Shown piece by piece: positions 48,424-59,559 of a stretch of 64,000 bases of DNA (the first letter of the stretch is position 1; every line of letters starts with the position of its first letter). The notes beneath the pieces were generated by a model that had not been told where the DNA came from, made no database searches, and was given only the letters and a program-made list of their open reading frames with translations. This stretch comes from Reticulascus tulasneorum. Lineage: Eukaryota > Ascomycota > Sordariomycetes > Glomerellales > Reticulascaceae. The translations under genes were made by a program, and so were the position numbers. The stretch lies in assembly GCA_001557505.1 (NCBI GenBank), contig LSAX01000005.1, positions 2,108,001 through 2,172,000 of the forward strand, read 5' to 3'.

Positions 48424-49437
48424 TCAATCCAATCCCCCGTGACCCGAGTGGCTCGACTTGCCATGTCTCGTAAAGGTGCCCATCTCAGCACCCACATCAT
48501 CGTACGCAAGCCGCCTGGCAAACTTGCCATCCATGCCCATCTTGGTCTCCGTCACCCACGTGCGCAGCCACACCAGCCCCTTGGCGACGAGGTATATGAT
48601 CAGCGAGGCGACGGCGATTCCAAGCACGTAGCCGGCAACCAGGCCGCTACCGTTGGCGACGGGGTCCAGGAAGTTGTACGGATAGAAGCCCTTGGTAGCG
48701 AAGGTGAGGTACGCAAGGGCGAGGTACAGGGCCAGGACGATGATGAGCCAGAGCATGTGCACCCAGGGAATGTCGGCCGGGGTGATGCGGGGGATGAAGA
48801 TCTCGAACAGCGCGAAGCCGGCGTTCATGGCGTGCTGGGAGATGTTGCTCCAGGCGAAGAAGCGGATGCTAAACCAGGGCCCGCGGTAGAGGACGGCCCA
48901 GTAGACGATGGAGACGAGGAACGGGTAGGTGACGATGGTGGTGTAGAAGAAGGCGTGCAAGGCCTGCAGGGGCCGTGGGAAGCGGTCGAGCAGAGGCTTG
49001 CCATGGCGCGCGTAGGTGAAGGTGTGAACAGCGGCGAAGAGGAAGTAGAAGGCCAGCCCCCAGTAGGTCAGAACAGTAAAGAAGGAGAAGTCATCACCGG
49101 CCCTGGTGCAGCCGCCGTAGGTCTCGCCGGGGTTGGCGCAGTCCCAGCCGATGATGAAGAAGCGGGTGGTGAAGATGTAGAGGCTCTGTAATCGGGAAGT
49201 ATCAGCGGTGCTCGCCAATCGGGGGCCGCCATCCGTCTCGGTGGTGGTGAGGGTACAGTAAGACGGGGGGGAATGGGAAGGGGGAATTCCGCAGCGGCGC
49301 GGGCTGTTAGTAGTGAGACTTACGATCAGGGCGCGGCAGGCGAACAGTAGATACGGCGGAAGAAGCCAGGACGTCTCGAAGCGGTGGGATGGATCCCACA
49401 GGTCCTTGCCGAAGCGAAAGGCGTCGAGGAAGCCCAT
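48424..49437 (-). CDS. FAR-17a/AIG1-like integral membrane protein
   Basis: Two exons, 49437-49324 and 49185-48424, 291 residues. The splice joins FACRALI to SLYIFTTRFFIIGWDC. The order of motifs, FSFFTVLTYWGLAFYFLFAA, then LQALHAFFYTTIVTYPFLVS, WSNISQHAMNAGFALFEIF, HMLWLIIVLALYLALAYLTF and KGFYPYNFLD, matches fungal proteins of the FAR-17a/AIG1 family, with about six membrane spans. Human AIG1/ADTRP use a conserved Thr and His to hydrolyse fatty-acid esters of hydroxy fatty acids; here the conserved His in ISQHAMNAG and a Thr in the FFTVLTYWG segment are candidates for that pair, which is inference. The 138-nt intron stays open in the exon-2 frame, so an unspliced reading looks longer. Tail is polar and basic with GTFTRHGKSSHSGHG. 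Confidence 0.82.
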   Translation of the reverse strand: MGFLDAFRFGKDLWDPSHRFETSWLLPPYLLFACRALIVSLTTNSPRRCGIPPSHSPPSYCTLTTTETDGGPRLASTADTSRLQSLYIFTTRFFIIGWDCANPGETYGGCTRAGDDFSFFTVLTYWGLAFYFLFAAVHTFTYARHGKPLLDRFPRPLQALHAFFYTTIVTYPFLVSIVYWAVLYRGPWFSIRFFAWSNISQHAMNAGFALFEIFIPRITPADIPWVHMLWLIIVLALYLALAYLTFATKGFYPYNFLDPVANGSGLVAGYVLGIAVASLIIYLVAKGLVWLRTWVTETKMGMDGKFARRLAYDDVGAEMGTFTRHGKSSHSGHGGLD

Positions 49438-52400
49438 TTTTTCGTTCGCGATTCTGACCTCAGTTTGCCGATTCCCAAGAGGTCGCAAACTTTTTTTCCT
49501 TTTCTCATTTCTCTCTCCCTCGGGAAATTCGTTGGGGAGACCTAGGTTTTTCTTTTTCTAAACGGGCGGGCCAGGGCAAGGCGCGTCGGCCTCTTAGGAC
49601 CGGGGTCGCGTGGCCCTTTTTCCAACGCTTTAACGACAAATTACCTCGAGAAACCCAGCAGGCCGGGCAGCACTGTCCAGAATAGGGTTGTCCCTTGCCG
49701 CTTGCCGGAGATGATACGGATAAGGTAGATCGATTTATATGAGATCCTCGCTGCTACAGACTTGTGGGCAACAAGAGGGGATCTGCAGGGCCAGGAGCAA
49801 GGTTCGTGTGGAATTCTTTCTCTTTTGCCTTTCGACCCGACCTGGGTGCCGGGAGCGTCAATTTTGCCCACGACTGCGAGCAATCGCCTTGTGCATGCAC
49901 AGCTACGTGGACGTGGAATCACGGGGAGGACTTGAACTGCCTGCCAAAAGGGTAGCTGCATGCGGCTGGATGCAGCTAATTACTCCCGTTAACCCCAGAT
50001 GAGATGCGGAGGAAGGAGGTAGGGGTACATACCACGTAGTAGGGCAGCTAGAGCTAGCTGGACGGCCGAGATAGCCAAACGGCGAGGCTTCTGGTGAGAC
50101 ATGGCAGCACCTGGCTGGGCGTGCCAAAGAACAATGGGGCGCCAGTTGTCTGAGACAATTGAATGCCAGTCATATCCCGGCCGTCGATAGATCTGGCGAC
50201 GACGGTTGGTGCGGCGAAGCCACTCGCTACAGTTCCACTCTCATAGGTGGGCCGCGAGAGGAGAGCATTGGCACAAGATGAAGCAGTCACTTATCCACTG
50301 ACGCCCGCAGTCCCACTCATCAATCGCCCAGATCGCCTAATACTGAGCTGATGGCGTAAGGGTAGCATCATCACTGGAGTTGGGAGCGAACAGCTCGCGG
50401 TGAGCGGGATGCCGAGCCTCCAAGCCGCCAAGCGATGCGAGTTTGCCCGTTTACGAATCAGGCCTCGACAGAAAACCGTGGAGAAATCAATAGTTTGCCT
50501 TTTTTTTTTCGATATCCATCACCTTGTGGGGCAAGCCCGCCGCTGCAACAAAGATCCAGCACATAAGCGCTTCCAGCACTCCATCCGCCAATGGAATACG
50601 GTTAGTGGTCGGCCGAATGTCCGCCAACGGGACGAGCAGGCAGCTGGGTCATTTTGCAGGACCAGCGCATAAATTACGAAGACAACCACAGCTAAAATGA
50701 CCTTACTCGCACAAAGAGCGTCGACTGGACTGGGTCTTGTTGTGTGTGGTCTGTGGCTTCTGTCAGCTGGACCCGATTTGGGGATATATTGATGGGGTAG
50801 CAGGGCGGCGTGGAGACGGGTATTGGGTAGATGCGAAATAAAGTAATAATTAATTGAGGGCACGATGCGGGGGGCTGAAAGGGGGGGGGGGGGTTCTACA
50901 GTAATTAGGTTCAATTCAAGCTTATTCGGATAGTCGCTGTCAAGGACAAAGAGAACGCTGCTGCTCGTCAAAGTGGTTGCATATGCAAGCTAGGCTACGA
51001 AGTCCAGCGTAACTTAATCCGTACGGAGGCTTGACCTCGTTGGCCGGGCCACACGGGCAACTCATCTCTCTACGGACGCCACATGATGGATCGGGTCGAA
51101 AACGACCCAAGCTTGCAGCGATTGGTACGAAGGAAAAGGGAAAGCCAAGGAGTGGTGGCCGGAGCGGGTCAGTACTTCGTAATATGTTGTAGGGAACGGA
51201 AACGATGAACGATTAGGGGCAAACGCGAGTGAGCAAGGGGACCTGGGGACCAAAGCACGAGCAGAAGGCAAGTAATTTAGCAGTGCTACATACCAGGAAC
51301 GAGCGCAAACCGCATAGTCCATGTAGGTACGGAACGTGGTCGGATGGAACTTCTGCAGTTGAGCGTGGGCAAAATATGATCTTGGAGTGGAGGCCGGTGT
51401 TTGGATGCGACTTTGCAATGCAGAGGTCAGGAGAGGCAATATATGTGGGAACTGGAGCTGGTTTTGGTTTTGGTTTTGGTTTGAGAGTCAGGAGAAGGAA
51501 GCTTTGATCGCAAACTGGAGGCAGAGAACTCGAGAAGAAGTGCGAATGGTGCAAAGCACATGGATGATGGGATGCTTGTCAGTCAGTCAGCCAGTCAGCC
51601 AGACAGCCAGCCAGACAGCCAGACAGCCAGACAGCCAGTCAGTCAAACTCACTACCGCCGCACCGCCGCACCGCCGCACCTCTGCCTAATTATACTACGG
51701 AACCCTAGTGGAAGGCTTGGATCGTGGCACGGCCTACCGATGACATGTGCCATCTGGTGTCTGACTCGTTTTATTTATTCTCTGACGGGGGCCAGTCGCA
51801 TACGCATACATGTGTAGGGAACTTTGATTTTGCGAGATTCGACAAGACTCAATGGCATCCCCAAGTGGATTTCAAGACGCCTTCTCCAGCCAAGCTACTG
51901 TACGTACATAGATAGATAGACAGAATTGTAAAATGGGGTCGTAGTGGAGGGTGGATTCACAGCTACCGACATACATGTAATATATTGGGCAGTCCCCCCC
52001 TTGCGCGGGGGGTTGTGGAGAGGCGAGATAGGACGGTTGTGGCGAACACTACAGATTACCAACATTTCAAGCTCTTTTTTCTCTGTGTTGCCTTAAGGGG
52101 AGGGAGGGGAAGATAAGGAGTGAGCGAGCAAGCAAGCAAATCAGAAAAAAAGCAGACAAAAAAGCACAGGTGCATTTTTCATGCATGAACGGTGGGAGGC
52201 ATATGATTATTGCTACCACCTTACGAGGAGTGGGCATGCGCGTTCGATATACCAAAGGTGGTATATAGATGCAGTCGACATGCATATAGGTTTTCGTTCA
52301 ATTAAAAAGAGTGAACCGAGCCCCGAGTCCATTGGCTGGGGCGGGGTGGCACAGAACCGCTACCACCACAAACCTCATGTACATTTCGTGAGGATCCCAT

Positions 52401-54532
52401 GGTCCAGAGTTTGGTTCCCGTCTGCCATCCCATCCTTCCCCCAAATGTGTCTCCCGTTAGTGGACCGTCAACCTGGTAAATTGATCAATTGATGGGCGGA
52501 TGACCCGTCACATGGGGGGAGGGAGTGGGTGGTCATACATAACATAGGCACATATCGAGCATGGAAGCGGCACGCGGCTCGAAAAAGGGAGAGCTAGAGC
52601 TGTTTGCTGCAGGGGAGACTCAATTTAGAAAAAAAAGAAATGCCATGTAGCGGCCCCCCCAGAAAATTGAACGATGGGCGGGGGGGACAGACACCCGGAG
52701 CTATGGACCAGAACTAGAAAAGTCTTGCTCGTCTACCTGTTGCGGTTTCAGGCATCTTCTTTTCTTCCGCCGTAGAAGAAAAAGCACGGAGTAACTTTGA
52801 ACTAACGGGGTGACTGCAAGGCTGCGGGAGAAAGGCCCTTTAAGCTTCGTTCCCAACGATCCTAATTGCAGGATCAGGCACAGGCCGGGCAGATAGGTAG
52901 GTAGGTATTCTAGCGGCGGCAGACCGGACAGCTTCAAGGTCCAGTTGCCTTTTTTACTGCTGGGGGGATGCCCCGAGGACCCGGACGAAAGTAACCGAAT
53001 ATAGCGTCTGGAGTGGGGTGGAGAGCCTGGAGGTGTATGAGCGCGCCAACATCTACAGATTAGGTACAGAAGTTGGTATATAAGTCAGTTGCAGCGCCAA
53101 TTGATCAGTTGGCTACCTAAATAAAGGTAGGTCGGTATGCGGTGTTGGTAGTGACATCTGCACTCCGTAGAGAATTGCGATTACATACCTATACAGTCTG
53201 GAGATCGATCAGATACCTGCACTTCAAATTTGCTATCCACTCACTGCAGCGCACCAACCTCGACGGTCTAGGCCCCCCTCCCCCCACAGCACACGCTCCC
53301 TACCCACCCCGGGTCCCCCGCTGTGTCCCATCTGATCAGGGGTTTAATGCGGTATCTCCCGGACATTCAGTGGCGTCCATACCCATCCACCCACTAACTA
53401 GCTAATTTAGTGGTAGTTGGCCGACGAAGCACATTCGTCCCTATGGTTCTTGCCGGGTTCCAAAGGGGACGGGACGATTAGATGTACATACGTATAGACG
53501 TATTTTTGTTTCCCGGGTCCACGCCCACTCCCTTTTTTTTTCTTCTTTTCTTTCCTTTGCCTATTTATTTCTATATCGAGGGGGAAAAGAGGAGCCTTAC
53601 TTATCTACATACCTAGGGAAATCTCTCAGAGTGACATGCTAAGGTCCCTTAACCAGTTGTGGCAATGGCCCATTATACTACCCTAGCACTTCGTACCCTA
53701 CCATTTAGGTTAGTTGGCGAACCCCAAAACTTTTGGATTCGATTGTTGAAGAAACGAAATGTCTCCCCACCCCCCCCCCCCCTCCCCCTGGTCCCCCCGT
53801 TCTCACCCCCCAAGGCTGACTTGAACCTGTCCTATCCTATTCTGTCCTGACCCCTTGCGAGCGTGTGTGTGCGTGTGCATTTGGTGCGTATCCATATGTG
53901 TGTGTGTGTGGTCTCTATCTTACACGACAGGCGAATCCTACATCCATCCATCCCATCCATTCCTCCTCGTCTTCTCGCCGTTGCATCTTTTCCACCCCTC
54001 CCGCGACTTGCTTGACTCTTGGTTTTGCCTCCATTCCAGACTTCGCGTTTCCTGACTCGGTCTGCGCACCTCAATCATCTCGTCCTTCCTTCTTTATCTC
54101 CACTCGTATTTTTTAATCATAATTTCGTACTGCCTCTCTAATCTCTCCCAAATCTCTCCCAAATCTCGGCTCACACCGCTCTCCCACGCTGGGCGCCTCG
54201 TCTCGCCTCATCGCTGCAGCAGGACTCCCCCCTCTTGGCCTGTCATGTCTTCTTGCGACGCATAATATACAGATTCTTCGAGGTCACTCCTAGTCTTAAA
54301 GCCTCTACAAACCCCTCTTGTTCCCCCAGCTACTTGTACGACCAGGCGTCTTCCTCCGCGGCGTTCTCAGGTCGCACAAACCTGTCCAATATTGCCCTTT
54401 GCTTTTGCGGCGACATTACACAACCTCCAACGAAACAGAACCCAATCGGTCCCGCCTGTTCTACCCGCCGTGGCACTTCCAGGTCGCCTACCGCTTGTTG
54501 TGAGAGCAATCTAAATACGGCTGTCGTGCACC
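49438..54532. other. 5.1-kb divergent gene-poor region
   Basis: Separates the AIG1-like gene (-) from the coiled-coil gene (+). It holds both promoters and many simple repeats: 13 G at 50881-50893, GGTTTT repeats at about 51460-51482, a CAGN tetranucleotide array (51578-51646), ACCGCCGC copies near 51653-51680, and 13 C at 53770-53782. TAGGTAGGTA-type motifs occur at about 52893-52910 and 53111. The last 700 bp are pyrimidine-rich and likely contain the start site and 5' leader of the downstream gene. No supportable ORF. Confidence 0.45.
51578..51646. repeat. CAGT/CAGC/CAGA tetranucleotide array
   Basis: About 17 tetranucleotide steps alternating CAGT, CAGC and CAGA, followed within 10 bp by three copies of ACCGCCGC. 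Seen directly. Confidence 0.9.
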
Positions 54533-56781
54533 ATGGCTACCTCCACGGAGCTCCCGCGCATGTCCTTCGGGAATAGCGATGCCCTTGACCTCAGTCTGAC
54601 TCTGCCCATTGTACTCCTGCCACCATCGGCCGGCGCCTTGCGACACGAAGAAGAAGAAGAACAATACGAACACGAGGAGGAGGAGGAGGAGGAGGAGCAA
54701 GGAGGACACGCGGAGGAGGAGCAGCTGGACGAAGAGGAGGCAGAGATGACTCCCACCAACGTCGTCCAGCCCCAAATCCCAGAACGAGACATGCGACGAA
54801 ATCACAAGCAGCCTGCCGCTCCACCCGCTCCCAACATTCCCGTTCACCCGATCCCGTCCATGCAGGCCGCCTTTGCCGAATCGCTGCTCGAGGTCACAGA
54901 TGGACTCCCCGTCGATAAGCCCAAGCTACGCACCGGCGACGCGAAGGCCCGCCGGGACGACCTGGTCGCCCAGGAGCGGGGGGAGGAGCCGTTCGGTGCC
55001 CGGTGGCGCTACCGCCCCGGCCAGGAGCAGCACGAGCTCTGGAAGCTGATGGCCCAGATATCCTTCGGCGTCTATCTACTAATGAACGGCATGGCAAACA
55101 GCAACGCCCAGGTTGTGAGCATCCTGCAAGGGCACATTGACGAGGTGGATGAGTTTCTGGAGCTGGCAATGGAGGACTTCCAGCAGGCCGCCACGGACCT
55201 GAAGGAGCGCATCGACTATCTGCGCCTGCCCATGGAGAACCTCGAAGTGTTTGAGAAGCTGCTGGAGGATCGCAATTTCAGGCTCGAAATCGTGGAGGGG
55301 AACGAGAAGATCGAGCACATCATCGCCCGGACCAACGTCCAGCTGAAGCAGTACGACGTCGATGTGCAAAGCGGCCTGGCGTCCGCCAAGGAGTTTGCTA
55401 TATATCTGGCCCTGCAAAAGGATGGCCCCTGGCGCCGACCTGAGCGGCCCGACGTTGGGGATATTTACGACGCCATGAAGGGCAATACCGAGGGCTGGCT
55501 CAACGCCTTTGTGGAGCTGCAATCGCTCGGGAAAGAACTGAATGCTCTCGTGGTGCAGCTCGGCCAGATGGTGGCCGAGATGAGCAAGAAGGCTGGCGAA
55601 GTCAGTCGAAGGACATGGGTAAGTTCTGCACGGGATCTCAGTTGCCAACAATGGAAATTTGTTACTAATATCGGGAACAGGCCAGCATACCGCCCTTCTC
55701 ACTACCTTTGCAGGGAACCCGGTCCGACGAGAACTCACTTAGTTCCCCCCCTTCCTCCCCGCCGTCGTCGAAGACCAACAGCGAATCGACGCCGCGGGCC
55801 AACAGCATCAGTGGGTCGGTGTCGACGGGGCGATCGAATCCCAACCCAGCGTATTTCGATCTTCCCCAGCGGAAGCCCGTGCCCGCACGAACACCAGATC
55901 GCCAGCCTGGCGATGCCGCGCGGTCCCCACCGAAGCTTTCTCTCAACACGGGAGGTAGCCCCGGCTCCGATTCCCATCACTCGCCCGATGCCGAGCCAGA
56001 AATGGATGGCGACGGATTGGACGACGGGCCGCTGTACATCCTACAACCCCGGACGTACACCCCACAACCGCCGGAACCGTTGCCCTCGCCCATGGTACGG
56101 GATGCGCCCCAGTTGGTGTTGGAGCCCGAGCATCACCACCAGCAGCAGCAGCCCAAGTCCAAGCCGCAGCGACAATCTCTCCGACAGCGTGTATCGTTAA
56201 AGACGACGCCCCCGGACTCCATCCAGATTCCTCCTCCAGATGCCACGGACCTTCGTCGGCCGATGTTCGCCTCCCCTCGCACGTATCAGGCCCCCGACTC
56301 GGCGTACAGTTCCGACGTGGACCGGCCTCGATTCAGCTCCGCTGGCGAGCTGTCTCCGCCCGCCAGGCCACCAATCATGCCCTCCCCCCGGTCTGATCAG
56401 CAGTTCTATCGTCCCGTCCAGGCAAGCCCTCACTCGCCTCTGCAGCAACGACCACATACCGCCGGCAACGGCGCCACGCCCAGAGCACCCCCAAATAATA
56501 ACACAAACTCCGCCTACTCACCGGGCCACCAGCGCAACGTGCCATCCCGGATGGGCGGGATGAGCATGCTGAGCAACGTGACGACCATGACCTACGACTC
56601 GCAGGCCACCGCCGGTAAGGGTCTGAAGAAGAAACGGAGCGCTTTCGGGTGGCTAAAGAAGGCCTTCTCCCTGGACGAGGAGGAACGCGTGGCCTTTGAA
56701 GCCCGAAAGCAATTCGAGTCCCAGAATCTCTATTACGATGGACGCAGTCCCAAGTTCTTGGATGGCAAGAGGATCCGATGA
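54533..56781 (+). CDS. conserved fungal coiled-coil protein, function unknown
   Basis: Two exons, 54533-55618 and 55681-56781 (62-nt intron, GTAAGT donor), 728 residues. I do not recognise a named domain. Visible order: a glutamate-rich acidic tract (about 38-71), a Pro-rich linker, then a well-structured helical part at about 170-362 beginning EQHELWKLMAQISFGVYLL and including HIDEVDEFLELAMEDFQQ, ERIDYLRLPMENLEVFEKLL and LGKELNALVVQLGQMVAEMS, which should form long helices or coiled coils. Residues after 363 are Ser/Pro-rich and disordered with SPxxSP-type phospho-sites, and the C-terminus has a basic amphipathic stretch KKKRSAFGWLKKAFSLDEEE that could touch membranes. A BAR-like or scaffold protein is a guess only. 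GC-rich codon use and continuous frame make it a solid gene. Confidence 0.82.
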
Positions 56782-57452
56782 TTTATCCTCTTACGGCCGG
56801 CGAACGTTGAACTCCAGCCCGCCACATGAAACACGAATAATACCCCAGCCGAATTCTCCCGGCTCCGAGCAGACGGGATAAATACCGTTCCTAGCACAGG
56901 AAGCGGCCGGCCACGAAACCATAGACGAGCCGAAAGCCCGTGGTGATGGCCCTCACCAACTCGTACCACGCTGAGCGCGAACTGATACCCGAGCATTACA
57001 CATTTACTTTAAGCAGCCATTCGCGCCTATTCGCTGCGACGCATTTGCTTAGGAGTTGCTCATGACCTGTCACCCTATTCAAGCGCTGTTATACCTTGTG
57101 TTCCATTTATGTCCTCTCTATCTACTTGAGATGGGGGGGCTTTTTTATTTTGTATTTGCGCTCGGCATGGATCCTACAAGCGAATCCACAAAAGGGAGGG
57201 CGGGAGTAGGATCCCGTTCATGGCGTCTACGGAGTTGCGAGGTCTACTGCTGTCCAAACACACACAGGCCACTAGTCTATAATGTATGATTAAACGACAT
57301 CAGAAACAGGGAAGAAGAGGAGGAGGGAGATAGCGGGGGATGCATGTAGGCAGATTTGAAGAAATAGATGGATGAACCCATTTCCATAAGCTTTTCCCCA
57401 TCCCATGACGTGATATGTACAGTATTTTACAAAAACGGGTCCTATCCGTTCC
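56782..57452. other. convergent 3' flanks
   Basis: 671 bp between the stops of the coiled-coil gene and GUP1. T-rich segments near 57130-57160 and A/T-rich segments near 57400-57430 fit 3'-end signals. No gene seen. Confidence 0.5.
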
Positions 57453-59559
57453 TTAGCATTTCAACGCAATGCCTTGCCTCAGCTCCTGTGCTCGCATTTC
57501 GAACATAATTTGCACAGCTACAAAGACGGCCAAGCACGCGGTGATGAAGAACAGAACACCTAGGGTTTTGTTAGCCTTCGTTCTTAAAACGCAGATGAGA
57601 GAGGGGGGGAGAGCCAGGGGGTTGTTACCGGACCACTCGTGAACAACGCCCTGCACGATACTCTGCAGCCCGTCTATGCCGACTGCGAACCCGACCAGAT
57701 TGGCCACCATCATCATCAGGCAGGCCAACACGCCGCCGACCCCGGACAACATGCGGTACGCGGTCGGTCGGGTCTCCCACTTGCGCTTGGGAAACAACAT
57801 GGTCGCGAGGACCTCGGGCATGAAGAAGAGCACAACCAGCCAGCCCCAGATGAGGAGACGCATTTGGATGTCGTGCCACAGGGCGACGAAGGTGAAGACC
57901 ATGAGGTAGGTGAGGACGGACTGGGCGGCACGCTTCCAGGTGCGGAAAGAGGAGCCGCCGAGGGGCACGTAGATGTAGCGCAACAGCCAGCGGTAGTAGG
58001 AGCGATGCCAGGCGCGCCAGAAGGACAGGGTGCTGTAGTTGTTGCTCACGCAGCGGATCATGTTCTCCGGGGGGTCGATGCCGTCGACAAGAGCCCAGAG
58101 GCGGAAGAGGCGCCATGGCAGGAGCAGCTTGAGCCAGATGATGTGCAGGCTGACGAGCGAGAGGATGGACAGCTGGGCGGCGGAGTAGGAGCTCCAATCG
58201 GGGTCGGCCTTGCTGATGGCGCCGATGTAGTCGTAGTGCAGCACGAGCTCCATGGCCAGCAGGACGAAGACGAAGCGCACGGCGTAGCGGATGGTGCGCG
58301 GGGTCTCTATGGAGGCGGCGCGGTGCTTCAGCTGCGCGATGTAGTCGTTGAAGGTCAGGATGGGACCGGTAAGATAGAGCGGCGCGTAGATGGCATAGGC
58401 GACGTAGTTGCGGAAGGAGTAGTCGCCAGCGGCGGCGGGGATATTGATGCGGTCTTTCTCGGAGAGGTTGGCAGGGTCGAGCTGCTTCTTCTTTGGGACG
58501 TCAGAACTGTCTGGGGGTCAAGGAGGGGGGGGGGTTGGAAAGTGTTTACCTCTTCGGGGCTGGCGGCACGGCGGTCGAGCGACCAGTAGTAATCGAGATT
58601 GAAGCTTATGAGACGGAGGATGGTGATGTTGAAGAGAATCTCCCAGCGGTTCATGAGGCCGCCATAGCTATCCAGCCAGGCGCCCCATTGAATCAAGGGC
58701 GATTCGACGGCGCCGGCACCTTTGCCGGTCGCCGGCGAGGCAATGAGGCTGGCGATGTCCCTGAAGTGGTACCCCCGGCCCAGCTCGTTGGCGAACAGGA
58801 TGCATATGTTGGCCACCCACGTCGCGGCGGGGATGGACTTCCGCGGCAGCCCCTTGGCCATGCGGTAGTTCGCATATAGTATAAGCAGCACCTTGGCCGC
58901 CGAGAAGCCGTGCAGTGCGACGAGGAAGACGAGAGCAAATGCGTAGTCGTAGGAGGCGCGCTGCTCGAGGCGCACGGCGCCCTGGTCGGCTATCGACTTG
59001 GTCTGCTGCTCGCGCGAGGAGATGGGGTGGAGGGCGTTCCAAGCTCGTCGCAGGAAGGGGTGGACGACGATGAGGATGGCCATATACGGCAGGTTGCTGC
59101 GGAACGTGTGGTATTGCGAGTCGGACACATCCTAGGCTCCCGTTAGACTGTGGCCCTAAGGCGTCGGCGAGTGTAGACTTACAATCTTCCGTCCCGGAAT
59201 CCAGCCATCTGTCAGGTACTGCTGGAACTTCTCGTACCGAGGGTCCGAAGCTAGATGTCTCTGTCAATCAAGCCGGCAAAGGGGACGCGGGAGGAGGGTC
59301 TCGGGTTCGTACATTTCGACACGTTGTACGGCACCCAGAAGAGCATGGGCACGGCGAACAGGAACACCAGGTAGTAGAGGTAGAACTCGGGCGTGTTCCA
59401 TTTCGGCGGCTGCGGCTTGTCCTGCCCGCTGGGCGGCTCTCTGGTCGCCGCCGCATCGAGTCGCGAGCCGCTGGCCGGGGGCTTGTACGGGACGGTGGAC
59501 GGGTTCGTGAACCGCGTGTCCAAGGTGTCCAGACTGTAGATGGACTTTAGCAGATCCAT
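57453..59559 (-). CDS. GUP1: MBOAT O-acyltransferase Gup1
   Basis: Five exons on the minus strand: 59559-59313, 59250-59183, 59131-58550, 58490-57629 and 57559-57453; 621 residues. Gup1 is an ER membrane-bound O-acyltransferase that adds a very long acyl chain while GPI anchors are remodelled. The reconstructed chain includes FAVPMLFWVPYNVSK joined to SSDPRYEKFQQYL, WIPGRKI joined to DVSDSQYHTF, AASPEE joined to KKQLDPANLSEKDRI, then YAPLYLTGPILTFNDYI, the MBOAT core FWRAWHRSYYRWLLRYIYVP and FTFVALWHD, whose His is the expected catalytic residue. The third intron (58491-58549, 59 nt) was placed at AAAG with a CTGAC branch site; the nearer CAG acceptors would break the frame or give an intron near 40 nt. 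The last exon restores GVLFFITACLAVFVA and ends LRQGIALKC. Confidence 0.9.

Noticed and set aside
48331..49191. 286-codon ORF on the + strand
   Set aside because: Antisense of the AIG1-like gene; its Gly/Glu/Val-rich composition comes from the reversed codons of membrane helices.
57639..58589. 316-codon ORF on the + strand
   Set aside because: It is the antisense shadow of GUP1 exon 4; the minus strand gives the conserved MBOAT core and this frame gives a His/Gly/Glu-rich peptide without a domain.
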